Assembly: GCF_000058485.1 (NCBI RefSeq) | Contig: NC_008278.1 | Location: forward strand, 1,854,962 to 1,918,961 | Source of the DNA: Frankia alni ACN14a | Lineage (GTDB): Bacteria > Actinomycetota > Actinomycetes > Frankiales > Frankiaceae | Direction of reading: 5' to 3' | Length of the DNA: 64,000 nt | In this document: positions 43,831-54,412 of the stretch, piece after piece | Position numbering within the stretch: position 1 is the stretch's first letter | How the letters are laid out: every line of letters begins with the position of its first letter | Program-made: the position numbers and the translations under genes | Notes under the pieces: generated by a model | Database searches by the model: none | What the model was told of the DNA's origin: nothing | What the model saw: only the letters and a program-made list of their open reading frames with translations

Positions 43831-44742
43831 ATGTTGCGACACGTCACGGCGGTGCGTTATGCGACGCCGCTGCGGGAGGGTGGGAGCCTGCCCGGCCTGA
43901 TGGAGGGCGACGACCTCGGCACGTGGGTCGTCAAGTTCAGCGGCGCCGGGCAGGGACCGAAGGCGCTGGTCGCCGAGGTGATCGTCGGCGAGCTCGCCCG
44001 CGAGCTCGGGCTGGCGGTGCCCGAGCTCGTCGGCATCGACGTCGACCCCGAGCTCGGCCGCACCGAGCCGGACCAGGAGGTCCAGGATCTGCTGCGGGCC
44101 AGCGCCGGGCTCAACCTCGGCATGGACTACCTGCCCGGGTCCATCACCTACGATCCGCTGGCTTTCGACGTCGCCCCCGAGACCGCCGCCCAGGTGCTCT
44201 GGCTCGACGCCCTGACGCTCAACGTCGACAGGTCCTGGCGCAACCCGAACCTGCTGGTCTGGGGCGGGCGGCTCTGGCTCATCGACCACGGTGCCGCCCT
44301 GTACCCCCATCACGACTGGGCGAGCGCGGCCTCGGCGGCCGGCCGGGTCCTGCCCGGCATCGCCGACCACGTGCTCCTGCCGGCGGTGGCCGCGCATCCC
44401 GCGACGTTCACCGCCGCCGACGCCGCGCTGGCCCCGCGGATCGACGCGCAGCTGCTGACCGCGGTTCTCGATCGGGTGCCCGACGCCTGGTTGGATGTCC
44501 CGCGCGCCGACTACGTCCACTGGCTGCTGGCGCGGCTGGAGGCCCGGACGACCACGCGTGACGCGGTCACCGCGGCGCTGGCGCAGGCACGCCCGGCCAC
44601 CGAGGTGGCGCCGGGCGCCCGAGTGGCGGCCGCCATGGTCGCGAGCCGCCGACGCGACGCGACGGGGCGGCCGGACTGGCTGCGGGCCGGGGACTGGCTG
44701 CGGACCGGCGGGACGGCGCCGACGGAGAGCCGCGATGCGTGA
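43831..44742 (+). CDS. HipA-family kinase-like protein
   Basis: This 303-residue protein begins at ATG 43831. It has a kinase-like nucleotide site (DLGTWVVKFSGAGQGPKALVAEVIVGELARELG, where the Lys follows a strand as in HipA), a catalytic-type segment (LWLDALTLNVDRSWRNPNLLVW) and the metal-binding-type GRLWLIDHGAALYPHH. HipA-like proteins phosphorylate proteins or act in growth control. No HipB-like antitoxin is adjacent; instead the DUF3037 gene overlaps it by 8 bp. This pair recurs in actinobacteria as far as I know, with unclear role. Confidence 0.75.
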   Translation: MLRHVTAVRYATPLREGGSLPGLMEGDDLGTWVVKFSGAGQGPKALVAEVIVGELARELGLAVPELVGIDVDPELGRTEPDQEVQDLLRASAGLNLGMDYLPGSITYDPLAFDVAPETAAQVLWLDALTLNVDRSWRNPNLLVWGGRLWLIDHGAALYPHHDWASAASAAGRVLPGIADHVLLPAVAAHPATFTAADAALAPRIDAQLLTAVLDRVPDAWLDVPRADYVHWLLARLEARTTTRDAVTAALAQARPATEVAPGARVAAAMVASRRRDATGRPDWLRAGDWLRTGGTAPTESRDA

Positions 44743-45184
44743 GCTGTTCGAGTACGCGGTGATCCGGATCGTCCCGCGGGTGGAGCGGGGCGAGTTCGTC
44801 AACGTCGGCGTGATGCTGTACTGCCAGCGCTCCCGCTACCTGGATCTGCGCTGCCGGCTCGACGAGGGGCGCCTGGGCGTCCTCGACCCCTACCTCGACC
44901 CGGCCGTCGTCGTCGCCCATCTGGCCGCGTTTCACGCCGTCTGCTGCGGCGGCGAGCAGGCCGGCCCGGCCGGGCGGCTCACCGCCGGCGAGCGGTTCCG
45001 TTGGCTGACCGCGCCGCGCAGCACCGTCGTGCAGACCTCGCCCGTCCACACCGGCCTGACTGCAGACCCGGCTGCCGAGCTGGACCGCCTTGCTTCCCTC
45101 CTGGTCGACCCCCCGGGCCCCCCGTCGGCCCCCGACACCACGACTCCTGACCGGCCGCGTCCCTCGACAGGCCGCGCCCCTTGA
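44735..45184 (+). CDS. DUF3037 protein
   Basis: This 149-residue protein starts at ATG 44735 within the HipA-like gene (8-bp overlap), so it is co-translated. The N-terminus (FEYAVIRIVPRVERGEFVNVGVMLYCQ) is the DUF3037 signature, and LTAGERFRWLTAPRSTVVQTSPVHTG matches its second half. The last 45 residues are a Pro/Asp/Thr-rich tail. The function is unknown. The association with a HipA-like kinase suggests a regulatory partner. Confidence 0.85.
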   Translation: MRELFEYAVIRIVPRVERGEFVNVGVMLYCQRSRYLDLRCRLDEGRLGVLDPYLDPAVVVAHLAAFHAVCCGGEQAGPAGRLTAGERFRWLTAPRSTVVQTSPVHTGLTADPAAELDRLASLLVDPPGPPSAPDTTTPDRPRPSTGRAP

Positions 45185-45258
45185 TCGGGCGGTGCCCCCT
45201 TGACCGGCGGCGACTCCGCGACGGCGGGTAATGGTCGTCCCGACAGGTAGCGCCTGCC

Positions 45259-48200
45259 TCAGCGGGTGTCGGCGGTCGGCTCCGTCCCGCTCGGCCCGGC
45301 GAGCGGCGGCCCGGACGGCTCGGACGGCTCGGACGCGGACCGGCGACGCCCCTGGAGCACCGCGACGAGCTGGTCCGTGGCCAGCAGCAGCACCGTGAGC
45401 CACGACACCGTCGCGACCCGGCCGAACGCCTCCACCCAGTCGCCGTTCGTCGGCAGCGAATGGCGGGCCTGCACCTCCAGCACGTACAGGGCGCTGACCG
45501 CCAGGCAGGCCGCCGGGCCGATCCGGGTCAACCACCTGCCCCGCGGGGCGAGCAGCGCGATCACGGTGGCCAGGGCGACGACGATCCCGGCGGCCACCGA
45601 GACGAGGACCGTGGCGAGCAGCCCGGCCCCCACCGCCGCGTACGCCGTCGTCCGCCCGTCGATCCGCGCCGGACGGATCGACCAGGGGTCGACCGTCGGC
45701 AGGTCCGCAACCGCTCCGGGCCCGGCCGCGCCCGCCGCCGCGCGCCGCCGCCGCGTGCGGCGGGTGGTGAGCAGCAGCAGGGCCAGGAAGAACACGACCG
45801 TCACCGCGGACAGCACCAGGGAATAGCGGACGATCTGCTGCGGCGCCCAGGTCAGGGTGACGGTGAACGCCGCGGCCGTCGGGTTGATGCGCCAGCCGTT
45901 GGCGTAGCCGTCGACCAGCCGCGGCTGGCCCGCGTCGGCGCCGTTCACCGTCGCCTTCCAGCCCCGCGACAGGCTCTCGCCGAGCACCAGCCAGAACGGC
46001 GTCCCCGGCTGGGCCCCCGTGACCTGCGCGGTGAACGACGTGGCGTCCGAGGACTGGACGGTGATCCGCGGTGCCGACCCCGCGGTCGAGGTGCCGGCCG
46101 CCGTGCCAGCAGTGGCAGTGCCAGCGTCGGGGGTGCCAGTAGCGGCGGTGGTGCTTGCGGCGGGGGTGCCGGCGTCGCCGGCGCCCAGCCAGGGGCCGCC
46201 GCCGGCGTCGGAGGCGAGCAGGAGGCGGTCGATGTCCACGCCCAGCTTGGCGCCGTCCCCGGTCTTGATCACGTGCTCTCCGGGGCCGAGGGTGAGTGCC
46301 CCGCCGCAGGTGGACACCCGCAGGCCGAGGCGGTTCACCGCGTCGGAGGTGGAACCGTCGATGCGCACGCCGACCGGGTGGCCGTCGATGCTCAGCAGAT
46401 CGTCCCGGCAGGTCCCCGCAAGCTGCGCCGGGAGCAGGCCGGTGGCGCCCTGGCCCGCGCTCGGGGCCTCGGTGGCTCCGCTGGCCAGGCCCGGCAGCCC
46501 GATTTCGGCGATGCCCACCGGCATCGACAGGGGCGACCGGCTGATCGGGTCGATGCTCTTGACCGTCCGCGCGTCGTCGACGACGAACCGCCAGGTGCTG
46601 CCGGTGACGGCAGGGAAGGTCAGGGTCACCTGTCGGGTGCCGCCACGCTGGGCGGTGTCGGTGACCGGCGGCACCGGCACCGAGCCGACGACCCGGCCGT
46701 CGACCACCAGCCCGATCCGGGTCGGCACCGAGTGCCGGCCGTCGGCGACGAGCGACATCGTGACCGAGGAGGCGGTGATCGGGGTCGGCGAGGCGACCTG
46801 GAGCCAGCCGCCCTCGGGGTCACCGATGCCGGGGCTCCACGCGGTGGTGACGTCGCCGTCGAAGGCGCTCGACGACCGGGCCGCGAGCGAACCGGGCAGA
46901 CGGCCGGACGAGGACACGACGGGCAGGTTCGCCGGCCGGCCGAGCAGGCGGTCGATGTGGTCGTCGGCGGCGTACGCGGAGATCCGCGCCGTGCCGGTCA
47001 GCGCGAACGTCCGCGCCGTCGGCAGGGCGAACGACCGACTGATGATCTCCTCGGTGTCCTGCTTGAACGGCTCGGCCGGGTTGGCCCGGTCCCGCGACAT
47101 CTGCAGGGCCAGGCGGTGGCCGAGGGAGGAGGCCCCGGCGGCGTCGAGGCTGTCGCTCGGCATCCGCAGCACCTCGTCGGCGGTCAGCGCCCTGCCGTCG
47201 GCACCGGGGATCTCGACCTCGGCGAAGCCGACGGCGGAGACGTTGTCATAGGTGCGCTGGCGGCCGTAGTTCGTCGCGTCGACCCGGATGTGCAGGGTGC
47301 GGAACGTGCGGGTCGGGAAGCTGACGACCTGGCCGACCTGGGTGCGCGACGACGGGGTGAGGTCGACGGTGACGGGGGAGCCGCCGTCGAAGGTCAGCGT
47401 CGCCCGGGTGATGTACCGGTTGCGGGGCCCGGACAGCGGCTGGGTGAGCCGGACGTGGTCGGTCGTCGTCGGCGCGGCCAGCGTCGTCTGCCACGCCTCA
47501 CCGGTCGGGTCGGTGAAGGCGCCGACCCGCCAGGCGGTGTTGATGTCGCCGTCGATGCCGCGCACCGGCCGGTCCCATGGGCCGTAGGCGAAGGAGTTGC
47601 CGTAGGCCGACGCCGTCACCGCGGCGATCTTCGCCGGGGTGCCGGGGGCGTGCAGGGCCGCCGTCGTCTCGTCGGCGGTCGTCTCGTTCTCGAACAGCGG
47701 CAGCCGGTTGTCGTTCGGGTCCTTCACCAGGGGGGCGACGCCGGGCTGCTCGACGTAGCCGAAGTTCTCCCGGACCCCCGTCCAGCGCTCGGCCCGCAGC
47801 CGGTTGGTGTCGCTGACGAGCAGGTCGGCGCCGTCGTCGAGGGCCTGGGCGAGCTCGCCCGGCTTGCCGGCCAGCTCGGGGGCGTAAAGAATCGCCCGCC
47901 CGGACGCGACAGGCTCGGCGAGCAGCCCGGAGGCGGCCGCGTCGACGAGCGCCTCGCCGTTGCCGCTGACCAGCAGCGGCCGGGCGGTGGTGGCGGTGCG
48001 CACGATCGGCTGGGTGTTCGACACGCCGAAGACGGCCAGCGCCGGGGGATCGGGCACCGAGGCCTTCGTGCCGAGCGTGATCTCGTCGGTGAAGGGGATC
48101 CCCGGATCCTCGGCCACCGGCGGTCCGTAGGTCTGCGGCGCGCCGAGCCCGGCCGGCCGGGTGGAGGTGAACAGGTCCCACGTCGAGCGGGGTCGCGGAG

Positions 48201-50121
48201 TGCGGTAACGCTCGTAGGCGAGGTTGCTGCGCAGCATCACGTCGCCGACGCCCATCAGCCGCGCCAGGTCCGGCACGGCGGAGGTCTCCAGCACGCCCTC
48301 CTGCATCCGCCGGTCCAGCGAACGGACCAGGTCGACGGTGCCGGCCTCGCCGTACGGGATCAGCTCCCGCAGGACCAGCGGCCGGTCCATCAGGCCCTCG
48401 GTGACCGGGTCGAGGGTGCTGCCCCAGCGGTAGTGCGAGAAGTCCGCGCCGGGCAGCTCCAGCACCCGCGAGCCGTCGTCGCCGGCGTCGAGCGCTTTGG
48501 CGACCTGCGTCTCGTACGCGGGCACCTGCTCGGGCCGCTTCAGCAGCGGCTCGACGAACTCGCCGCGGAACAGCGGGGACATGTCCGCGGCGATGAGGAC
48601 CAGCACCAGTCCCATCGCGAGCTGGGGAACCCCCGGCCGCCAGCCCCGCGCGCCACCGCCGGCGGTGGTGGCGCGCGCGCCGCGCCCGCGGCCGCCGCCC
48701 GGACCGGACCCGGCCGCCGCGCGTGCCGCGTACCGCTCCTCCAGGGCGGCCAGGCCGCCGGCGAGCAGCACCGACAGGCCGAGGGCGACCATCGGGACCG
48801 CGCGCGGCAGCGAGCGCAGCGCGAGTCCGGCCGTCGACCCCTCCGCGAAGTCCTTGAACAACCGACCCCAGGGGGAGGGATCGTCGTAGGGGTAGACGCC
48901 GACGGCGATCGTGGTGCCCAGCAGGATGAGCGCGACGAAGTAGCCGCGGTGCCCCCAGCGGATCGCCGAGGCCGCCGCGAGCGCGAGGATCGGCAGCGCG
49001 AAGCTGACGACGATCAGCCACAGGTCGTGCGTGTAGTGGGTGGCCGGCCCGATCCACGGGCCGAGCGCGTCCTGACCGTAGAAGAACCAGTTGCCCAGGC
49101 CCCGCAGCACCTCGGACGCCTGCGAGCTGCTGGCGACCGTCTCGATCGTCTCGGTGAAGGCGAGCACGTTCAGCCCGTAGCCCGCCTGTGTGTACAGCCC
49201 GGCGATCCACCACGCCGAGGTGACGACGACGGCCAGCACCGCCCGGGTGCACATGCCGGTGGCGGCGCCGAGGCGGACCTCCCGCGTGCCCCACACGGCG
49301 AACGGCACCCACAGCAACGGCGCGAACAGGATGAAGATGAGGCTGGAGGCGTTGATGCTGCCGATCGTGGTGACGACCAGCGCGAACGCGGCGGGGAAGC
49401 GCCAGCCCGCCGGCCGCCAGCCGGCGCGGCCCGGCTCGGCCTCCCGCAGGCCACGCACGGTGATGCCGATCAGCCAGCCCAGCCCGGCGTAGGGCAGCAG
49501 GATCGCCGAGATCCGCGCCTCGTACTCCAGGATGTAGGGCGAGAGCATGTAGCCGGCGGCGGCCACGAACGCGAACCGGTCCGGCCAGCGGAACGAGCGC
49601 AGCAGGAAGAGCACACCGGTGCCCGCGCCGAACAGGATCGAGCCCGTCCACAGCCGCTGCGCCACCCAGTCGGGCAGGCCCGCGGTGTCCAGCAGCCAGT
49701 AGAACAGCCCCTGCGGGTACAGGTAGCCGATGTTCTGGTGGGTGACCGTGCCCATGCCGATCGCGGGGTCCCACATGGAGACCGCCCGGCGCAGCATCCG
49801 GCCCGGATCGAGGTAGAGGTACGCCTTCGTGTCCGCGCCGATCCTGCCGGGCGCGGTGGCCAGCAACGGCAGGTAGGCCACGGCGGCCAGTACCAGCGTG
49901 GGCCAGGACGGCAGCAGCCGGCGGCCGCGCGGCACCGCCGCCTCGGCCCGACCGGCCGGGCCCGGCCGGCCACCGGTCCGCGGGTCCGGGCGTCGCCCGG
50001 CCGGGGTCGCCGGGTCCGCGGTGCGCGGGTCCGCGGTGCGCGGGGACGGGGTCTCGGCGGGGCCGCCCGGCGACTGGGGGCGACCCCCGTCGGCACCGGA
50101 CGGTGACGTGGTCAGGGTCAC
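45259..50121 (-). CDS. aftD: Alpha-(1->3)-arabinofuranosyltransferase family protein (AftD-like, DUF3367)
   Basis: This very large protein (1620 residues) is predicted to have about a dozen membrane helices in the first 500 residues and two to four at the C-terminal end. The first part contains the GT-C-type loop (DTKAYLYLDPGRMLRRAVSMWDP) and long transmembrane stretches. The middle (about 800-1300) contains beta-rich modules with galactose-binding/F5-8-like strands (LAAPTTTDHVRLTQ, FDGDVTTAWSPG). The DUF3367 end carries FWLVLGESLSRGWKATVNG. AftD of mycobacteria adds alpha-(1->3)-arabinofuranose to arabinogalactan and lipoarabinomannan, using decaprenyl-phospho-arabinose outside the membrane. 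The neighbours are glycosyltransferase, flippase and GDP-mannose dehydratase genes, so a cell-wall glycan pathway is likely. Confidence 0.85.
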   Translation of the reverse strand: MTLTTSPSGADGGRPQSPGGPAETPSPRTADPRTADPATPAGRRPDPRTGGRPGPAGRAEAAVPRGRRLLPSWPTLVLAAVAYLPLLATAPGRIGADTKAYLYLDPGRMLRRAVSMWDPAIGMGTVTHQNIGYLYPQGLFYWLLDTAGLPDWVAQRLWTGSILFGAGTGVLFLLRSFRWPDRFAFVAAAGYMLSPYILEYEARISAILLPYAGLGWLIGITVRGLREAEPGRAGWRPAGWRFPAAFALVVTTIGSINASSLIFILFAPLLWVPFAVWGTREVRLGAATGMCTRAVLAVVVTSAWWIAGLYTQAGYGLNVLAFTETIETVASSSQASEVLRGLGNWFFYGQDALGPWIGPATHYTHDLWLIVVSFALPILALAAASAIRWGHRGYFVALILLGTTIAVGVYPYDDPSPWGRLFKDFAEGSTAGLALRSLPRAVPMVALGLSVLLAGGLAALEERYAARAAAGSGPGGGRGRGARATTAGGGARGWRPGVPQLAMGLVLVLIAADMSPLFRGEFVEPLLKRPEQVPAYETQVAKALDAGDDGSRVLELPGADFSHYRWGSTLDPVTEGLMDRPLVLRELIPYGEAGTVDLVRSLDRRMQEGVLETSAVPDLARLMGVGDVMLRSNLAYERYRTPRPRSTWDLFTSTRPAGLGAPQTYGPPVAEDPGIPFTDEITLGTKASVPDPPALAVFGVSNTQPIVRTATTARPLLVSGNGEALVDAAASGLLAEPVASGRAILYAPELAGKPGELAQALDDGADLLVSDTNRLRAERWTGVRENFGYVEQPGVAPLVKDPNDNRLPLFENETTADETTAALHAPGTPAKIAAVTASAYGNSFAYGPWDRPVRGIDGDINTAWRVGAFTDPTGEAWQTTLAAPTTTDHVRLTQPLSGPRNRYITRATLTFDGGSPVTVDLTPSSRTQVGQVVSFPTRTFRTLHIRVDATNYGRQRTYDNVSAVGFAEVEIPGADGRALTADEVLRMPSDSLDAAGASSLGHRLALQMSRDRANPAEPFKQDTEEIISRSFALPTARTFALTGTARISAYAADDHIDRLLGRPANLPVVSSSGRLPGSLAARSSSAFDGDVTTAWSPGIGDPEGGWLQVASPTPITASSVTMSLVADGRHSVPTRIGLVVDGRVVGSVPVPPVTDTAQRGGTRQVTLTFPAVTGSTWRFVVDDARTVKSIDPISRSPLSMPVGIAEIGLPGLASGATEAPSAGQGATGLLPAQLAGTCRDDLLSIDGHPVGVRIDGSTSDAVNRLGLRVSTCGGALTLGPGEHVIKTGDGAKLGVDIDRLLLASDAGGGPWLGAGDAGTPAASTTAATGTPDAGTATAGTAAGTSTAGSAPRITVQSSDATSFTAQVTGAQPGTPFWLVLGESLSRGWKATVNGADAGQPRLVDGYANGWRINPTAAAFTVTLTWAPQQIVRYSLVLSAVTVVFFLALLLLTTRRTRRRRAAAGAAGPGAVADLPTVDPWSIRPARIDGRTTAYAAVGAGLLATVLVSVAAGIVVALATVIALLAPRGRWLTRIGPAACLAVSALYVLEVQARHSLPTNGDWVEAFGRVATVSWLTVLLLATDQLVAVLQGRRRSASEPSEPSGPPLAGPSGTEPTADTR

Positions 50122-50146
50122 CGGATCACCGGGGTGGTCGCCAGGG

Positions 50147-51511
50147 TCACCGGCGCTGGCCGATCACGTTCGCGGCGCGGGCCGCGGGCGAGGCGGACCC
50201 GCGCTGGCGGGCCGCCTCCCGCACGAGCGCGGCGAACGTGGCACGGGCCGTCTCCGCCCAGGTGAACGTCGCGGCGTGGGCGAGGGCACCGGCGGACAGC
50301 CGGGCCCGCAGGTCGTCGTCGGAGAGCACGCCGGCCAGTGTCTTGCCCAGATCGGCCGGGTCCTCCACCAACACGCCGGTCTCACCGTCGACGACCGCGT
50401 CGGTGTGCCCGGCGATGCGGGTGGCCACCGACGGCGTTCCGCAGGCCGCCGCCTCGGTGATCGTCATTCCCCAGCCCTCGCGGGCGGACGCCGAGGTGAG
50501 CACCCAGGCGCGCCGGTAGAGCGAGAGCAGCTCGTCGTCGTCGACGCGCCCGACGAGGCGCAGCCACGCGCCCGCCCCGGCGGCCCGGATCTTCTTCTCC
50601 AGCTCCGGCCGCTCGTAGCCCTCGCCGACGATCACCGCCTCCATCGTCGGGTGTTCGTCGTGGGCCCGTAGCAGGCCGTCGATGAGGACGTCGAAGCGCT
50701 TGACCGGCACCAGCCGGCCGACGGCGACGACGAGGGGATGCGGGGACCGCTCGCCGGCCGGGGTGAACGCCGGGTCGATCCCCGGCGGCACGACGGAGAT
50801 GTTGCGCGGCGGCAGGCCGAGCAGCTCGATGATCTCGTGCCGGGACGACTGGGACAGCGTCAGGATCCGGGTGCGCCGGTAGAACGGCGGGGCGACCTTG
50901 AACTCCACCGTCTCGCCGACCTTCGCCAGCTTCGGCGAGAGCACCATCCGCCACATCTCGGCGTGCACGTGGTGCAGGAACACCACGCGCGGGCAGCGGG
51001 CCCAGACGGGGGAGAAGAACGGCATGCCGTTCCAGATCTCCACCAGGCCGTCCCACGGGCCGGTGCGGCCCAGCGCGCCGGACAGGGCGGTGCGCGGGAA
51101 GACCGAGTAGCGCCCCGCCTTGCGCACCACCGCGTAGCCGTGGCGGCGGACCGACTCCGGATGGCCGGGGGCGAAGGCGGTGCGCAGGCTCACGTCGATG
51201 CCCGCCTGCGCCCAGCGCTCGGCGACCTTGTCGGCGTGCAGCTCCGAGCCGCCGGACTCGGGGTCGTCGAGGTCGCGCCAGGCCAGCACGTGCACGCGGC
51301 GCAGGCCGGAGGTCTCGACGAGCTCGGCGAGCGAGGGGGGCCGGGGGACGTCCTCGATGCCCGGCGCGCCGAGCTGCGGGGCCAGGATTCCCGGCGGCAC
51401 CGCGGTGCCGGCGCCGGCCTGGGGCAGGATCAGGCCCGCGGGCGTCGGCGGGATCGTCGCGCCGGGGCCGGGGCCGGGGCCGGGGCCACGGCCGTTGCTC
51501 GGCGCGGTCAT
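50147..51511 (-). CDS. GT4-family glycosyltransferase
   Basis: This 454-residue protein has a GT-B fold. The N-terminal domain has RRVHVLAWRDLDDPESGGSE, where the loop binds the acceptor or donor. The C-terminal domain has PLVVAVGRLVPVKRFDVLIDG, SAREGWGMTITEAAACGTPSVAT (E-x7-E motif) and GVLVEDPADLGKTL, as in retaining GT4 enzymes. It should transfer a sugar from a nucleotide donor in the cytoplasm. The first 55 residues are Gly/Pro-rich. It overlaps the flippase gene by 4 bp (translational coupling) and precedes aftD by 25 bp, so the three are one operon. Confidence 0.88.
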   Translation of the reverse strand: MTAPSNGRGPGPGPGPGATIPPTPAGLILPQAGAGTAVPPGILAPQLGAPGIEDVPRPPSLAELVETSGLRRVHVLAWRDLDDPESGGSELHADKVAERWAQAGIDVSLRTAFAPGHPESVRRHGYAVVRKAGRYSVFPRTALSGALGRTGPWDGLVEIWNGMPFFSPVWARCPRVVFLHHVHAEMWRMVLSPKLAKVGETVEFKVAPPFYRRTRILTLSQSSRHEIIELLGLPPRNISVVPPGIDPAFTPAGERSPHPLVVAVGRLVPVKRFDVLIDGLLRAHDEHPTMEAVIVGEGYERPELEKKIRAAGAGAWLRLVGRVDDDELLSLYRRAWVLTSASAREGWGMTITEAAACGTPSVATRIAGHTDAVVDGETGVLVEDPADLGKTLAGVLSDDDLRARLSAGALAHAATFTWAETARATFAALVREAARQRGSASPAARAANVIGQRR

Positions 51512-53226
51512 GCCCGGGCCGTCCGACGGGCCGCGGCAAGCACCGACAGGCCGGTGACGACGGCCAACGCCGCCTGGCAGGCGAGATCGGCCCGGGCGGT
51601 CGCCGTCGGTGAACCGTCAGCCCACAGCAGCAGGGGGACGGCCGCCGCGGCGGCGAGGCCCAGGGCCAGCAGGACGCCTCGCTCTCCGAGAGCGAGCAGG
51701 TAATGGGTGAACAGCACGGTAGCTCCGAGACAGGTCATCGCTGCGGCCAGGGGGAGGAGCGCGCCGGAGGCGTCGGTGAAACGGGGGCCGAAGGCCAGGG
51801 AAAGCAGTTTCTCCGGTGCGATGAGAGCGGCGGAGAGCAACCCCATCGCCGGCACGAGGAGTATCGCGATCGTCGCGCCGAGTTGATGCAGAGCATGCTG
51901 CCCGAGATGCCGGCGGTCCGCCGCCTCCGGGAGCAGGAATCCGGCCAGCACCACCGCGGCCAGCACGATCACCTTGCTGGCGACGGAGACGGCCGCGTAG
52001 GAGCCCGAGAGGTCCGGGGCGAGCCGGCCCTGCAGCAGCACGTCGACGTTCTGCAGCAGCCCGAGCAGCGCCAGCGCGACCAGCGCGGCGCCGACCTCCA
52101 CCGCCAGCCGGGTCGGCGCCTTGACAGCCACCGAGGCGGGTGCGGCCAGGACGGGCGGAGCCGAGGGCGCGGCGGGGGACGGCTGCGCGCCGCGGCCCAT
52201 GGTTTCCGGGCTTCGGTAGAGAGTCCACCGCACGTGGGCGAGGGCCGCGAGCACACCGAGCAGGACGCCGATCGCCGCGCCGGACTCGTCGAGGCCGACG
52301 AGCACCAGGCCGATCGTGAACACGGTCTTCACCGCGGCGTCGACGAGCAGGTTCGTGGCCAGCGCCGAGTACTGCCGGGCGCACTGGAGCAAGCCCCGGT
52401 CGACGCACAGCAGGCACCACGCGGCCCCCGCCGTGATGATCTCTGCGACGCCGCCGGGGCCGGGCAGCGACAGTTCGCGCGCCACGTACCCCCGCCCGAT
52501 GATCGCGAGCACCGCGACGACCAGCACGGTCGCGACGCCCACCCGGCGGACCCGGTTCACCCAGTCGGCCATGAGGTGCAGCCGGCCGCTGTGCTGCCAG
52601 GTGGTGACCCGCCGGACCACCCCGACGAGCAGCGCGCTGCCCGGCATCGACACGACGAAGAAGATCGCGATGAGCTGGGCCACCGCGCCGTAGGACCGGG
52701 TGCTCATCGCGCGGGCGATGATCAGGGTCACGCCCATGTTCGCGGCGTTGGCGAGCAGGCCGGCGAGGGCCAGGGGGACGGCGCCGCGCAGCGCACCGCG
52801 CAGCCGGGTGCCGCGGGTCTGCCGCAGCCGCTTGCGCAGCGTCCAGCCGTCCGCGGCCTCACCGGCGCGCTGCGCCGGCGCGGCGTCGGCGGGAACAGGT
52901 CCGGCGACCATCGCCCCTGTCGCCGCCATCGCCCCTGTCGCCATCGCCCCTGTCGCCATCGCCCCTGTCGCCAGCGGCCCTGTCGCCAGCGGCCCGGCGG
53001 TGAGCGGGCTCACCGCGATGGGTCCGGTGGTGCTCGAGCCGACGGCGGCGGACCCGGAGCCGGTGGGGAGCGGCCCGGTGGTCGCCGGGCGGTTCAGCGC
53101 CGGCCGCACCGCCATCGGGCCGGTCGAGGCGGGATCCGAGGCGGCCGGCCCGGGTCTCGGTCGGTGCGCCGCCGCGCGCCGGACAGTGGGCGAGAGGTCC
53201 CCCGGCGGGACGGCGTTGCGGTTCAT
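51508..53226 (-). CDS. Polysaccharide flippase-like membrane protein (Wzx/MATE-like)
   Basis: From ATG 53226, which has GGGGAGG 6 nt upstream, the protein has 572 residues. The first 120 are low complexity with GAMAT repeats. From GAVPLALAGLLANAANMGVTLIIARAM on, 12-14 membrane helices follow in the pattern of polysaccharide flippases. VAQLIAIFFVVSMPGSALLVGV and AVSVASKVIVLAAVVLAGFLLPEAADRR are examples. It should move a lipid-linked glycan across the membrane. The stop overlaps the glycosyltransferase start by 4 bp. Confidence 0.85.
   Translation of the reverse strand: MNRNAVPPGDLSPTVRRAAAHRPRPGPAASDPASTGPMAVRPALNRPATTGPLPTGSGSAAVGSSTTGPIAVSPLTAGPLATGPLATGAMATGAMATGAMAATGAMVAGPVPADAAPAQRAGEAADGWTLRKRLRQTRGTRLRGALRGAVPLALAGLLANAANMGVTLIIARAMSTRSYGAVAQLIAIFFVVSMPGSALLVGVVRRVTTWQHSGRLHLMADWVNRVRRVGVATVLVVAVLAIIGRGYVARELSLPGPGGVAEIITAGAAWCLLCVDRGLLQCARQYSALATNLLVDAAVKTVFTIGLVLVGLDESGAAIGVLLGVLAALAHVRWTLYRSPETMGRGAQPSPAAPSAPPVLAAPASVAVKAPTRLAVEVGAALVALALLGLLQNVDVLLQGRLAPDLSGSYAAVSVASKVIVLAAVVLAGFLLPEAADRRHLGQHALHQLGATIAILLVPAMGLLSAALIAPEKLLSLAFGPRFTDASGALLPLAAAMTCLGATVLFTHYLLALGERGVLLALGLAAAAAVPLLLWADGSPTATARADLACQAALAVVTGLSVLAAARRTARA
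52908..52996. repeat. 15-bp tandem repeat in the flippase gene
   Basis: Five units of type GCCCCTGTCGCCATC encode GAMAT repeats in the N-terminal extension. The period is a multiple of three, so it keeps the frame. Confidence 0.75.
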
Positions 53227-53347
53227 CAGCGTCCTCCCCGACGACACACGCAGGCGTCATCCCCGGCGCGCGCCGGGGAATGCCCGTGCGTGGCCGGTTC
53301 ACCCGCGGCGGGGCGGCCGGCCGCGCGTTTCGTCCGGGGAAGGGCGT

Positions 53348-54388
<1,041 letters not shown>

Positions 54389-54412
54389 TTAGCGTCAGGT
54401 AAACCGGGCCGG

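Noticed and set aside
45460-50106. A 1548-residue open frame antisense to the AftD-like gene
   Set aside because: Its composition (Arg/Gly/Ala/Gln-rich, no strands or helices) is typical of a shadow frame. The minus strand has the membrane and DUF3367 signatures.
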